Of a stretch of 64,000 nt of DNA, positions 1-7,609 are shown piece by piece. A model generated the notes under the pieces. It was not told the DNA's origin and ran no database searches. It was given only the letters and a program-made list of their open reading frames with translations. Positions within the stretch are counted from its first letter, which is position 1. Every line of letters begins with the position of its first letter. The DNA is from Akkermansiaceae bacterium (lineage in GTDB: Bacteria > Verrucomicrobiota > Verrucomicrobiia > Verrucomicrobiales > Akkermansiaceae), in assembly GCA_030725745.1 (NCBI GenBank), contig JANRFH010000033.1, positions 1 to 64,000 of the forward strand, read 5' to 3'. The translations under genes and the position numbers were made by a program.

Positions 1-891
1 TTAGGCAGTCAGCCCCTTGGCGATGGTATCGAGCAGGCCGTTGACGAAGCGTTTGGAATCGGTGGTGCCGAAGCGTTTCGCGAGTTCGATGGCCTCGTTG
101 ATGATGACCTTTGGCGGTGTGTCTGTGTGGCAGAGTTCGTAGGTGCCGAGGCGGAGGATGGCACGATCGACAGGGTCGATGCGCTTTGCGGAAAAATTTT
201 CCAAGATGCCGAAGATGCGTGAGTCGAGGTCTTCCTTGTGGGTGAGGATGGCATCGACGAGTGCGTCGGTCTGGCTGCGGATTTCGGCGATTTCCATCTT
301 AGAGTCGCGAAGTTTTCCGAGATCTGCCTGTTCTGGGAAACGCTCGGGTTCCTCGACCATGCGGAGCCTGTCCGAGACGCGCTGGAGGCGGCGGATGGAG
401 GCACAGATGGCTTCGAGTTTGCCCTTGATGGTAGGGAAGTCCTCGCTGCTTTTCAGAAATTGGTCGCGGTTAAAGGCTAGGTCGCGGTCGGTTTTGAAAA
501 GTTGTTCGAGGGAGCTTTCGAAATCGGCGGCGACAGAGTCGTCATCTCCAGATTTCGGTAGCTTCGAGAGTTTTGAAAAAGCGATGCTCCAAGAGGATTC
601 GAGGGCGAGGAGGCGGTTGAGATCGTCTTTGAGTTTCTCGGCGGGCGGGAAAGCACCGAGATGGGCGAGGGCGGTTTCTGAGCGGGTGACGAAATCTGAG
701 AGGCGCTCTTCGCGGCCGGCGGCGAGGTGGTGGACGGTGCGGAAAATTGCGACCTGTAGATTCCTGCGATCCGGGGCGGTGATGAATTCCCAGAACGGCT
801 CGCGCAGTGCGGCGGGATCAGCACCTCCTTCGAGGTCTGAACAATAGAGGAACTGGATGGCGGCTTCCCTGATTTGCCTACGGCTCGGCAT
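1..891 (-). CDS. nusB: Transcription antitermination factor NusB, with a large internal insertion
   Basis: NusB binds boxA RNA together with S10 (NusE) and supports antitermination of rRNA operons. The N-terminus (SRRQIREAAIQFLY) matches the first NusB helix. The last ~65 residues (RIDPVDRAILRLGTYEL, then a VIINEAIELAKRFG segment and KRFVNGLLDTIAKGL) match the conserved C-terminal helices closely. At 296 aa the protein is about twice the usual 130-160 aa. The excess is a charged, probably helical stretch of roughly residues 75-215 between the two conserved parts. The gene lies 3 nt downstream of ribH on the same strand, the ribH-nusB order common in bacteria, so they are probably co-transcribed. 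The stop codon is at the very edge of the window. Confidence 0.9.
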   Translation of the reverse strand: MPSRRQIREAAIQFLYCSDLEGGADPAALREPFWEFITAPDRRNLQVAIFRTVHHLAAGREERLSDFVTRSETALAHLGAFPPAEKLKDDLNRLLALESSWSIAFSKLSKLPKSGDDDSVAADFESSLEQLFKTDRDLAFNRDQFLKSSEDFPTIKGKLEAICASIRRLQRVSDRLRMVEEPERFPEQADLGKLRDSKMEIAEIRSQTDALVDAILTHKEDLDSRIFGILENFSAKRIDPVDRAILRLGTYELCHTDTPPKVIINEAIELAKRFGTTDSKRFVNGLLDTIAKGLTA

Positions 892-894
892 ACG

Positions 895-1404
895 TTAGAT
901 AGGTTTCTTCTTTTTGTCGTCCTTAGGCATCGATTTCTCGATTTCCGTGATCACATCGATGATACCTGCGGCGGCTCGTGCGCATTCACGACCCCGGTTT
1001 TGTGAGGCGGCGATGCAGCGCGTGTAGGCCTGTTTTTCATCGTCTACGAGGAGCACACCGTGGATGACCGGTATCTTGTGCTCAACGGCTAGATTCTGGA
1101 GGGCGTTCGTGACGGATGTAGCAACGATGTCCGCATGGCCAGTATCGCCTTTGATCAATAGGCCGAGAGCGATGATGCAGCGGACTTCCCCACGAGCCAA
1201 GATGGTGGCAGCAGCAACGGGGATTTCAAATGCGCCGGGCACGCGGATGAGGTCGATGCGAGCCATGGGGATGATCTCGCCGAGTTCTTCGATGGCGTTA
1301 TCGACGAGGGCGTCGGTGAATTTCTCGTTGTATTTGGCCGCCACGATGCAGACCCGGACTTTGTGGCCGATGATCCGTGGTTTTGGCTGCAGGGCGGTGG
1401 ACAT
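895..1404 (-). CDS. ribH: 6,7-dimethyl-8-ribityllumazine synthase
   Basis: Condenses 5-amino-6-ribitylamino-uracil with 3,4-dihydroxy-2-butanone 4-phosphate in the penultimate step of riboflavin synthesis; family members form pentamers or 60-mers in the cytosol. The 169-aa length fits. Family signatures are visible: ARYNEKFT-like AAKYNEKF near residue 23, PGAFEIP near 55, and the ligand segment KGDTGHADIV near 85-94 that holds the catalytic His. That segment is unusual: most family members have T-P/T/S-H-F/Y, here it is T-G-H-A. HGVLLVDDEKQA corresponds to the usual GVLTTDTxEQA. It is the first gene of a ribH-nusB pair. Its upstream region is interrupted by a 190-bp inverted-repeat element ending 56 nt before the start codon. 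Confidence 0.93.
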   Translation of the reverse strand: MSTALQPKPRIIGHKVRVCIVAAKYNEKFTDALVDNAIEELGEIIPMARIDLIRVPGAFEIPVAAATILARGEVRCIIALGLLIKGDTGHADIVATSVTNALQNLAVEHKIPVIHGVLLVDDEKQAYTRCIAASQNRGRECARAAAGIIDVITEIEKSMPKDDKKKKPI

Positions 1405-1447
1405 GCTCTGGCTATGGAGGTATGGGGTAAAAATGTCAACCGGTGCC

Positions 1448-1661
1448 GGAGAAATTTGCAGGGCACCTACATTTGAAAATGTTAACCGCAGATGGACGCA
1501 GATTCACGCAGATGGAAGAGGAAGGCCTAAAAAACCACCGCAGAAAAGTGAGTTTGGCAGCTAAGGAAGCTCATTCTTTTTTATCTGCGTCCATCTGCGG
1601 TTGGATTTCTTCCATTTCACATCATCGCTATTCCAAATGTAGGTGCCCTGGAGAAATTTGC
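1448..1661. repeat. 12-bp direct repeats flanking the 1460-1649 element (putative target duplication)
   Basis: GGAGAAATTTGC is present at 1448-1459 and again at 1650-1661, directly abutting the two ends of the inverted-repeat element. A preceding GGTGCC is also found on both sides (1442-1447 and 1642-1647), but on the right it is part of the element terminus. A duplication created on insertion is the simplest reading. Twelve base pairs is long for a typical MITE target duplication. Confidence 0.7.
1460..1649. mobile_element. 190-bp MITE-like element with perfect 16-bp terminal inverted repeats
   Basis: The ends are AGGGCACCTACATTTG (1460-1475) and its exact reverse complement (1634-1649). 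A second, internal perfect inverted repeat of 20 bp (AACCGCAGATGGACGCAGAT at 1484-1503 and its complement at 1583-1602) makes the element able to fold into a long hairpin. The left arm continues as three tandem 10-mers, CGCAGATGGA, CGCAGATTCA, CGCAGATGGA (1487-1516). No convincing gene lies inside; small open frames across it are by-products of the repeat. It sits in the intergenic space between ribH and the 1784 gene and may affect ribH transcription. The internal repeats resemble those around the GxxExxY gene at 31.2-31.7 kb. Confidence 0.75.
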
Positions 1662-1783
1662 GTTATAGGTGCTTGAGAGGATAGGTTTGGGGGTTTGGGC
1701 TTTACGGGGTGGCAGGTGGGGCTAAACAGGTGCATCCGTTGCCCGAGGGCGGCGTAATTTTCCAACACCACACTACAAAAAAC

Positions 1784-2212
1784 ATGGATATCCAGATTGC
1801 AACGCTTTGCGACTTCGCCGCCGACTACAATGGGAAACTCGTCATTTCCGGCACTTTTGACTCACTCGCTGCTAGGGCGCTGCCGGTGGTTCACCCGAGC
1901 TGTGCGCTTGCCATGCGCTTCTGTTTCACCACAGAGGACATCGGGAAACACAAGCTCTCGATCAACATTATCAACGAAGACGGTGAATCGCTCGACCCGA
2001 AAAATATGCCGATTGAGCCGGAATTCGAAGTCAAGCTGCCACCAAACGCGCCTTATCTGACTCGGAACATCGTGATGAATCTCCAAGGTCTTCGTTTTCC
2101 TGAAGATGGTATCTACTCGATCGACATCGGCTGCGATGGCGAGATCATGATGCGCCTTCCGCTGCGTGTTGTGAAAGTGAACCCGGAAGCCGGTGGGCAG
2201 CAGATGGCCTGA
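1784..2212 (+). CDS. Conserved small protein, DUF6941-like
   Basis: 142 aa starting at MDIQIATLCDFAADYNGKL. The ATG at 1784 is chosen over an upstream in-frame start because similarity to the family I recall (DUF6941-type proteins, starting MKxxIATLCDxA) begins here. The protein has no signal peptide or membrane segment. It reads as a beta-rich domain, with alternating hydrophobic strands such as KLVISGTFDSL, CALAMRFCF and YSIDIGCDGEIMMRLPLRVV. Function is unknown. It stands alone between the inverted-repeat element and a strong terminator. The family name is from memory and less certain than the gene call. Confidence 0.75.
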   Translation: MDIQIATLCDFAADYNGKLVISGTFDSLAARALPVVHPSCALAMRFCFTTEDIGKHKLSINIINEDGESLDPKNMPIEPEFEVKLPPNAPYLTRNIVMNLQGLRFPEDGIYSIDIGCDGEIMMRLPLRVVKVNPEAGGQQMA

Positions 2213-2227
2213 GGTTATATTTTTTTC

Positions 2228-2266
2228 AGAACGCCGTTCCTTTTCGGGGGACGGCGTTCTTTTTTT
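2228..2266 (+). terminator. Rho-independent terminator
   Basis: AGAACGCCGT (2228-2237) pairs with ACGGCGTTCT (2251-2260); the stem extends by further CC/GG pairs and is followed by a run of T to 2266. It lies 16 nt after the stop of the 142-aa gene. Confidence 0.9.
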
Positions 2267-2302
2267 GAATCATGGGTTGCGGAAGTCGTATCCCGGCCTT
2301 TG

Positions 2303-3109
2303 ATGGACGGCATGCAAACTCATTATTCATGTGTGATGATCACAGGTGCCTCTTCGGGGCTGGGCGAAGAATTCGCCAAGCAACTAGCAGGTAGCGTAGA
2401 TCGGATGGTTCTGGTGGCTAGGAGAGTCGCGAGGCTGGATCAGATTGCGGGAGTTATACGGGATCAATATCCGCAGACGGCGGTGATGGTGATGGCGGCA
2501 GATCTTTCCAATGCTAGTGAGCGCGTTTCCCTGATGGAGAAGGTCTCGGAAGCAAATTTCGCTCCGGATTTCCTCATCAACAATGCTGGCCTGGGTGATT
2601 TTGGTGAGTTTGAAACGGCTGATTGGGAGAGCCTTGAAGCGATGCTCAGGGTGAACATCGAGGCTTTGACGCACCTCAGCCATCTCGCGCTCCCTGAAAT
2701 GAAGGCACGCGGCGGCGGGGGGATACTGAATGTCTCATCCCTCGCGAGCACTCTGCCGATCCCGGACTTTGCGGTTTATGCCGCTACGAAGGCCTACGTG
2801 AGCAGTTTTTCCGAAGCGTTGCGTATCGAGCTGGCTGATGACTCGATCAATGTGATGTCGCTATGCCCCGGGCCGGTGAAAACCGAATTCGGTGAGATCG
2901 CGCGGCGTGAAGGTGGCTCGACCGGTTTGCCCGGAAATGACTTTTTCTATGTCCCTAAGCAGCAGGTGGTGTCTGAGGCGATTCGTGGCTTCGACAAGGG
3001 GAAGGCAAGAGTTTTTCCCGGGCTGCAGGTGGCGGCAGCGGGCTTTCTGCTAGGAGCTGCACCTATCGTTTTGCTGAGGTTGATCATGGGGTTTCGCCCT
3101 CGCCGGTGA
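2303..3109 (+). CDS. Short-chain dehydrogenase/reductase
   Basis: Classical SDR of 268 aa. The NAD(P)-binding motif TGASSGLG is at about residue 14, followed by AADLSN, then NNAG near 97. The catalytic set has Ser in NVSSLAS and Tyr/Lys in YAATK. RR in VARRVARL after the second strand suggests NADPH preference (inference). The C-terminus is hydrophobic (AAAGFLLGAAPIVLLRLIMGF), as in membrane-associated SDRs of the YqjQ/DltE type. The substrate cannot be told. ATG 2303 is preferred, with ATG 2312 possible. The stop overlaps the GTG start of the following amidase, so the two are translationally coupled. Confidence 0.88.
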   Translation: MDGMQTHYSCVMITGASSGLGEEFAKQLAGSVDRMVLVARRVARLDQIAGVIRDQYPQTAVMVMAADLSNASERVSLMEKVSEANFAPDFLINNAGLGDFGEFETADWESLEAMLRVNIEALTHLSHLALPEMKARGGGGILNVSSLASTLPIPDFAVYAATKAYVSSFSEALRIELADDSINVMSLCPGPVKTEFGEIARREGGSTGLPGNDFFYVPKQQVVSEAIRGFDKGKARVFPGLQVAAAGFLLGAAPIVLLRLIMGFRPRR

Positions 3110-3852
3110 AACCCGGCATGGTTTCCCTTTTCAAACAGCGGGAATTGAATAGTCTTCGGGAAGTGTTTCGGAAGACTTTCGCCATAGTTACTTGCCTGCT
3201 GGTTCTCGCCGGAGTGCAGTGCACCCCTATTGGCCCGCCGACAGGAATCGCTTCAAAACCTGGATCGGGAAATGTTTCGATGTCGGCCATGCTGCGCGAG
3301 ATTAAACTCAAAGTGGATATGGTTCCGCGCGGAACACATGGGCGGAAAGTGGTGAGACCCATGAACCCGCGCTACATCACAATACACAGTACACAAAACT
3401 ACACAGCTGGTGCGGAACGCCACTCCTTAGCTCTCAAAAGAGGAGCTCTGCGATCTGCAAAAACCAAGAACGGGAATCGCATCGGCTACCTGATTTGGCA
3501 TTTCACGGTGGATCAGGGGATCGCCATCCAGCACATGCCGACTTCTGAGCAGGGTGAGCATGCGGACTTCGGCGGGCCGGGAAATCTTTACTCAATCGGC
3601 ATTGAGATGTGCGAAGAGCGTGGATCGGATAGGAATGCTACCGTTGAACGCACCGCAAAACTGACGGCGGTTTTGATGAAAAAGCAGGGGATTCCGCTGA
3701 AAAACGTAGTTCCTCACTATCATTGGCCGAGGCGGGGTAAGACACCACCGAACAAGAACTGTCCGCATTTCCTGCTGGATAACGGGAAGCCGGGAGCCAA
3801 GTGGAGGGCTTTCCTCGGTAGGGTGAATTACTACTACAATAAACTTGAGTGA
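3106..3852 (+). CDS. Exported N-acetylmuramoyl-L-alanine amidase, Amidase_2 type
   Basis: Cleaves the amide bond between MurNAc and L-Ala of peptidoglycan; family members act outside the cytoplasmic membrane. An N-terminal hydrophobic segment (AIVTCLLVLAGVQC) ends in a Cys, but with Gln before it rather than Gly/Ala, so lipoprotein status is doubtful. The zinc-binding Amidase_2 core follows: ITIHSTQN (first His), WHFTVDQG, YSIGIEMCE, HYHWP (second His region) and NKNCPHFL. The start is GTG 3106 overlapping the SDR stop (GTGA); ATG 3118 is an alternative. It forms a tight three-gene run with the SDR and the following YkgJ-like gene. The biological link between them is not evident. Confidence 0.85.
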   Translation: MKPGMVSLFKQRELNSLREVFRKTFAIVTCLLVLAGVQCTPIGPPTGIASKPGSGNVSMSAMLREIKLKVDMVPRGTHGRKVVRPMNPRYITIHSTQNYTAGAERHSLALKRGALRSAKTKNGNRIGYLIWHFTVDQGIAIQHMPTSEQGEHADFGGPGNLYSIGIEMCEERGSDRNATVERTAKLTAVLMKKQGIPLKNVVPHYHWPRRGKTPPNKNCPHFLLDNGKPGAKWRAFLGRVNYYYNKLE

Positions 3853-4241
3853 TGCCCGCCGGAGAGGCAAATGGCTCGCATGGAAGTCCGGGAAATGATC
3901 AGACCGTTCTGGAACCGGGCATCAATTATGTATGTCAGCGATGCAATGCCTGCTGCAAATGGCCGGGCGACGTGAGGCTGGAGGAAGATGAGATTGGTTC
4001 GATATCCCGCTATCTTAAATTGAGCGAAGAGGAATTTATTTCCCGTTACACTCGCCTGCGAACAAACCGGAAGGGTCTCTCGATCATCGAGAAGCCCAAC
4101 CACGAGTGCATCATGTTGGAAAATGGTGGATGCCTGATCCATGAAGTGAAGCCACGGCAGTGCGCGGGCTTCCCCAATAAATGGAATTTCCCGGGCTGGC
4201 GCGAAATCTGCGAAGCACTACCGGTGAAGGTGAATCCCTGA
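3852..4241 (+). CDS. YkgJ-family cysteine-cluster protein
   Basis: 129 aa. The start ATG overlaps the preceding stop (TGATG). The family signature is clear: CQRCNACC near residue 28 and a downstream pair of Cys in GGCLIHEVKPRQCAGFP. Such Cys clusters are thought to bind zinc or an Fe-S centre; the function of the family is not established. Cytosolic, with no signal peptide. Confidence 0.85.
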   Translation: MPAGEANGSHGSPGNDQTVLEPGINYVCQRCNACCKWPGDVRLEEDEIGSISRYLKLSEEEFISRYTRLRTNRKGLSIIEKPNHECIMLENGGCLIHEVKPRQCAGFPNKWNFPGWREICEALPVKVNP

Positions 4242-4278
4242 AAGTGTGAAAATCTTTGAAAATCTTGATAGATACCTG

Positions 4279-4296
4279 TCGCCATGTGACTGGCGA
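4279..4296. repeat. Small hairpin between the YkgJ gene and glgA
   Basis: TCGCCA and TGGCGA form a perfect 6-bp inverted repeat with a 6-nt loop, without a T run. Just upstream, TGAAAATCTT occurs twice in tandem (4247-4266). Neither looks like a terminator. They may be leader structure of glgA. Confidence 0.4.
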
Positions 4297-4354
4297 TGTG
4301 GCAAAAACTGTGATGAAAGTTGATTTACCAACAAACCCTCCCCTTTAGATCTCC

Positions 4355-5902
4355 ATGGCAAAAAAAAAGAAAACCGATAATCCAAGAATCCTGATCGTCA
4401 CCCCGGAGATTACGTATCTGCCACCGGGAATGGGGAACATGGCACAAAGGCTCTCCGCAAAGGCAGGGGGGCTAGCTGACGTATCAGCCTCACTGGTATC
4501 GGCACTTTTCAATCTCGGGGCGGACGTCCATGTGGCGATGCCGAATTACCGGAAAATGTTTCAAGGTGATGTCTTCAATTTTCACGAAAAGCAACTGAAG
4601 CAATACCATGAAGTTCTTCCCGAGGATCACATCCATCTCGCGGAGGACAGGATATTCTATTACAAGGACAGTATTTACAGCAGTCACGCTGAAGAGGCAA
4701 TGCGTGTGGCTATGGTCTTCCAGCGCGAAGTGATCAACCACATCGTCCCCAAGGCGAGGCCGGATCTTATCCACTGCAATGATTGGATGACCGCACTGAT
4801 CCCAGCGATGGCCAAGCGCCGTGGTATCAAGAGTCTATTCACCGTTCATAACATCCACACGCGCCAGGTGAGTCTTGCACAGGCAGAGGAAACCGGGATC
4901 GATGCGGCAGAGTTCTGGATGAACCTCTACTTCACGCAGAATCCCGGCGGCTACGATAACGCCCGCTCCAATGTGCCGGTTGACCTTCTTTCGTCTGGAA
5001 TCTTCGCCTCCCACTTCATCAATACCGTCAGCCCGAGGTTCCTCTGGGAGATCGTGGAAGGCTGGCACTCGGTTGTACCATGGTCTGTTAGAGAAGAAAT
5101 CCGCAACAAGTATCACGCTGGCTGTGCGGCTGGTATTCTGAACGCTCCGGACGCCTCTTACAGCCCTGTGACGGACGATGCGCTTGTGCGAAACTTCAGC
5201 CACAAGGATTTCTGGGATGGAAAACGTGCGAACAAAGAAGCATTCCAACATGAAATGGGACTGCACGTAAACGCCGATGCACCTCTGTTCTTCTGGCCTT
5301 CACGCCTTGATCCTGTGCAGAAGGGGCCTCAGCTCGTCACCGACATTCTTTATCAGTTGGTCTCCGATTATTGGGATCGCCCGATACAGCTGGCAGTGGT
5401 TGCCAATGGTCCCCACGAGGTTTTCTTCCAAAATATGATCCGCGACTTCAACCTCGAAGGAAGGGTCGCTATCGTAGGCTTCGACGAGCGCATGTCGCGC
5501 CTCGGTTATGCAGCATCCGATTTCATGCTCATGCCGTCGCTCTTCGAGCCGTGCGGACTGCCGCAGATGACAGCGCCGCTCTACGGTTCACTACCGGTCG
5601 TTCACGGCACAGGCGGACTTTACGACACCATCCGTCCGATGGATGTCGAAAACTCCAAGGGCAACGGCTTCCGATTCGACGATTACGATTCCGGTGCGTT
5701 GCGCTGGGCGATCGACCAAGCGATGGAATTCCATGCGCTTCCGATGGAAGTGAAAGAGCCCCAGATCCGCCGAGTGATCAAGGAAAGCGTCAAAGAGTTC
5801 AGCCACGAAGAAGTCGCGCGGAACTACATCGCCATCTACGAGGAAATGCTTGCTCGTCCGCTCGTCGAAAACGAGGCGGGGATAGAGGTTCCGCCGAGCT
5901 AG
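4355..5902 (+). CDS. glgA: Glycogen (starch) synthase, GT5
   Basis: Transfers glucose from ADP-glucose to the non-reducing end of an alpha-1,4-glucan in the cytosol. 515 aa, slightly longer than the usual ~480. The ADP-glucose-binding K-x-G-G-L motif is KAGGL at residues 36-40. It is displaced by an extra stretch (TYLPPGMGNMAQRLSA) that most GlgA proteins lack. FTVHNIHTRQ corresponds to the conserved HNxxxQG region. The C-terminal sugar-nucleotide site shows PSLFEPCGLPQMTAPLYGSLPVV and HGTGGLYDTI. Stand-alone gene with no other glg genes nearby. It converges on the esterase gene with only 8 nt between stops. Confidence 0.92.
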   Translation: MAKKKKTDNPRILIVTPEITYLPPGMGNMAQRLSAKAGGLADVSASLVSALFNLGADVHVAMPNYRKMFQGDVFNFHEKQLKQYHEVLPEDHIHLAEDRIFYYKDSIYSSHAEEAMRVAMVFQREVINHIVPKARPDLIHCNDWMTALIPAMAKRRGIKSLFTVHNIHTRQVSLAQAEETGIDAAEFWMNLYFTQNPGGYDNARSNVPVDLLSSGIFASHFINTVSPRFLWEIVEGWHSVVPWSVREEIRNKYHAGCAAGILNAPDASYSPVTDDALVRNFSHKDFWDGKRANKEAFQHEMGLHVNADAPLFFWPSRLDPVQKGPQLVTDILYQLVSDYWDRPIQLAVVANGPHEVFFQNMIRDFNLEGRVAIVGFDERMSRLGYAASDFMLMPSLFEPCGLPQMTAPLYGSLPVVHGTGGLYDTIRPMDVENSKGNGFRFDDYDSGALRWAIDQAMEFHALPMEVKEPQIRRVIKESVKEFSHEEVARNYIAIYEEMLARPLVENEAGIEVPPS

Positions 5903-5910
5903 GGGGAGCC

Positions 5911-7506
5911 TTAATCCTGATTTCCAACACCTTCTTCCTTCAGATGCAGAAGAAGGATACGCCGGATCTCTTCTGAGGCCTGCGGATCGAAAGGGACGGT
6001 GTGGTTTGATGGCACGATGAGCTCTGTTTCCACCGGCTCGACATGGGATGACCAGTATGGGACGACCCCGTCGCTGCTTTTCGGCGTGTTGCCCTTCCCT
6101 TTGTCGCCAATGATGGAATGGAAGGTGATGCCCTCGGGCAACGGCATGTTCGACAGTCCTTTGAAGCTACGGCTACTCGGACTGAGCGTGCTGATAGAAG
6201 TCGGCTTAGGAACACTTTCTCCTGCGGAAGCGCTGTCGATGCCGTCGTTCACGCTATTCAAGGCAACATCAACGAGATCCACCGTGAGGGTCTTGGGGAG
6301 GCGGATTAGGTTAGATAAGAAGCGGGTGCCACGCAAAGAAGCTATCGGACTGCCTCGGTGTGGCACAGCCATGAAAACCACTCGTTTCGCATCGGTAAGT
6401 GGCTCGTAGAGCATTCCCTCCCGGATGAGTGTTTTCGTAGAGGATTTCACATTCAACTGATCCAAGGGTTTACTGAAATGTGCGTCATACATTTCCATGC
6501 CCGGATCGGTGATGGCTGTGCGTGCAAGCAGGCCGCCCATGGAATGTGAAAGTATGACCATTTTCTTGAGATTCGCATCATCTCCTCGAGTCCTCGCATA
6601 GTTGCCTGCTTCGCCGATGATCTGGCGGAATTTCATCGCGTTGTATAGCCACGGGATTCCGGTCGGATAATTGTAGAGCCAGACTTGGTAGTGCTCCCGG
6701 AACCAAGGCTCGGGGGCGAGGTCATTGATAATTTCACGATAAACATCAGGACTCGATGCAAGACCGTGAACCATGACCACGGGGATTTTATCGGGATTGT
6801 ATGGCTGGATAAAATAGAGCCCGGTCTCTTGGGTGAGGCGATCCGGGAGGAGGGCGTTCTGTATGCGGAGGTCATCTAGATCACACATGTGCCAGAAGAA
6901 ATCGATGGGAGCCGTCCAATCGGCGGCAAGATCGTGATGTATGCTGCCGACAAGGACATCTTCCTGAACCCAGCGAAGCGAAAAATGCCATTCTGGCGTG
7001 GTTTTGCTAAAATCCAGAAAAACTGTGATCGGGCGTGGTTCACCGTTGGGAGGGAGATATTCTTGGCGCTCCACTCCTACAGGTGAGGTCGCCTTCCAAG
7101 AAACTGCCGGGACGCCTAGGCCGGGTGACGCCTGATACCTGTCGCGGCGATTGATCTTCACAGCTTCTGCGGGAAAGAGCGCATCGGTTTGTGCTAGATC
7201 TTGTTCTGTCCGCGATGGCTCGGCTAGAGATGTGCCAATTTTTCCCGCCCTATCCGTCCAGTCGCCCGAGCCGCAGCGTATTTTGTCGAAGAGGATGGCG
7301 ACTGCACCGTTGTAAGCTTCTTGCGCACTTGGCCAATTCCGTTTCAAGCGAGGGTTGGCGAGGATTTTCCAGTTTGAACGCGCAGTTTCCATCACCTGTT
7401 CGGTGGAAGCTCGAGACCCGATTGGAAGTGAACTGCATGTCGGGGGTTGGGGCGCGCCGCATTGGCAAAGGATGATCACCGGAACGGCGAGAAGGAGATG
7501 ACGCAT
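5911..7506 (-). CDS. Exported alpha/beta-hydrolase (lipase/esterase-like)
   Basis: 531 aa with an N-terminal export signal (MRHLLLAVPVIILCQC). The Cys could be lipidated, although Q at -1 is atypical. The C-terminal half is an alpha/beta-hydrolase: oxyanion strand VVMVHGLASSPDVY, then the nucleophile elbow SHSMGG (Ser as nucleophile), with downstream VFMAVPHRGSPIASLRG. Candidate acid and base residues are in SSDGVVPYWSSHVE and SNHTVPFD. This layout is that of lipase-like or PGAP1-like esterases; the natural substrate is unknown. Convergent with glgA, with an AT-rich 100-nt promoter region upstream. Confidence 0.83.
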   Translation of the reverse strand: MRHLLLAVPVIILCQCGAPQPPTCSSLPIGSRASTEQVMETARSNWKILANPRLKRNWPSAQEAYNGAVAILFDKIRCGSGDWTDRAGKIGTSLAEPSRTEQDLAQTDALFPAEAVKINRRDRYQASPGLGVPAVSWKATSPVGVERQEYLPPNGEPRPITVFLDFSKTTPEWHFSLRWVQEDVLVGSIHHDLAADWTAPIDFFWHMCDLDDLRIQNALLPDRLTQETGLYFIQPYNPDKIPVVMVHGLASSPDVYREIINDLAPEPWFREHYQVWLYNYPTGIPWLYNAMKFRQIIGEAGNYARTRGDDANLKKMVILSHSMGGLLARTAITDPGMEMYDAHFSKPLDQLNVKSSTKTLIREGMLYEPLTDAKRVVFMAVPHRGSPIASLRGTRFLSNLIRLPKTLTVDLVDVALNSVNDGIDSASAGESVPKPTSISTLSPSSRSFKGLSNMPLPEGITFHSIIGDKGKGNTPKSSDGVVPYWSSHVEPVETELIVPSNHTVPFDPQASEEIRRILLLHLKEEGVGNQD

Positions 7507-7609
7507 GTTTGATTTCGAGGTATTTAAACGTTTGTTTATCCGGTGATGTGATTGAGAAAATTTGCGTAAATTATTCTATAAAATGCTTATTTTAAATGAT
7601 TTAAGACGA

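Noticed and set aside
1405-1459. FMN riboswitch upstream of ribH
   Set aside because: No conserved RFN element stems are seen, and the space before ribH is largely taken by the inserted element.
1443-1676. 77-codon frame across the 190-bp inverted-repeat element
   Set aside because: Its content is the repeat itself read in one frame; it begins outside and ends outside the element, with no family similarity or ribosome-binding site.
3190-3225. Firm lipoprotein call for the Amidase_2 protein and the esterase at 5911
   Set aside because: Both have Gln immediately before the candidate Cys (VQC, CQC), which does not fit the standard lipobox; left as export signals only.
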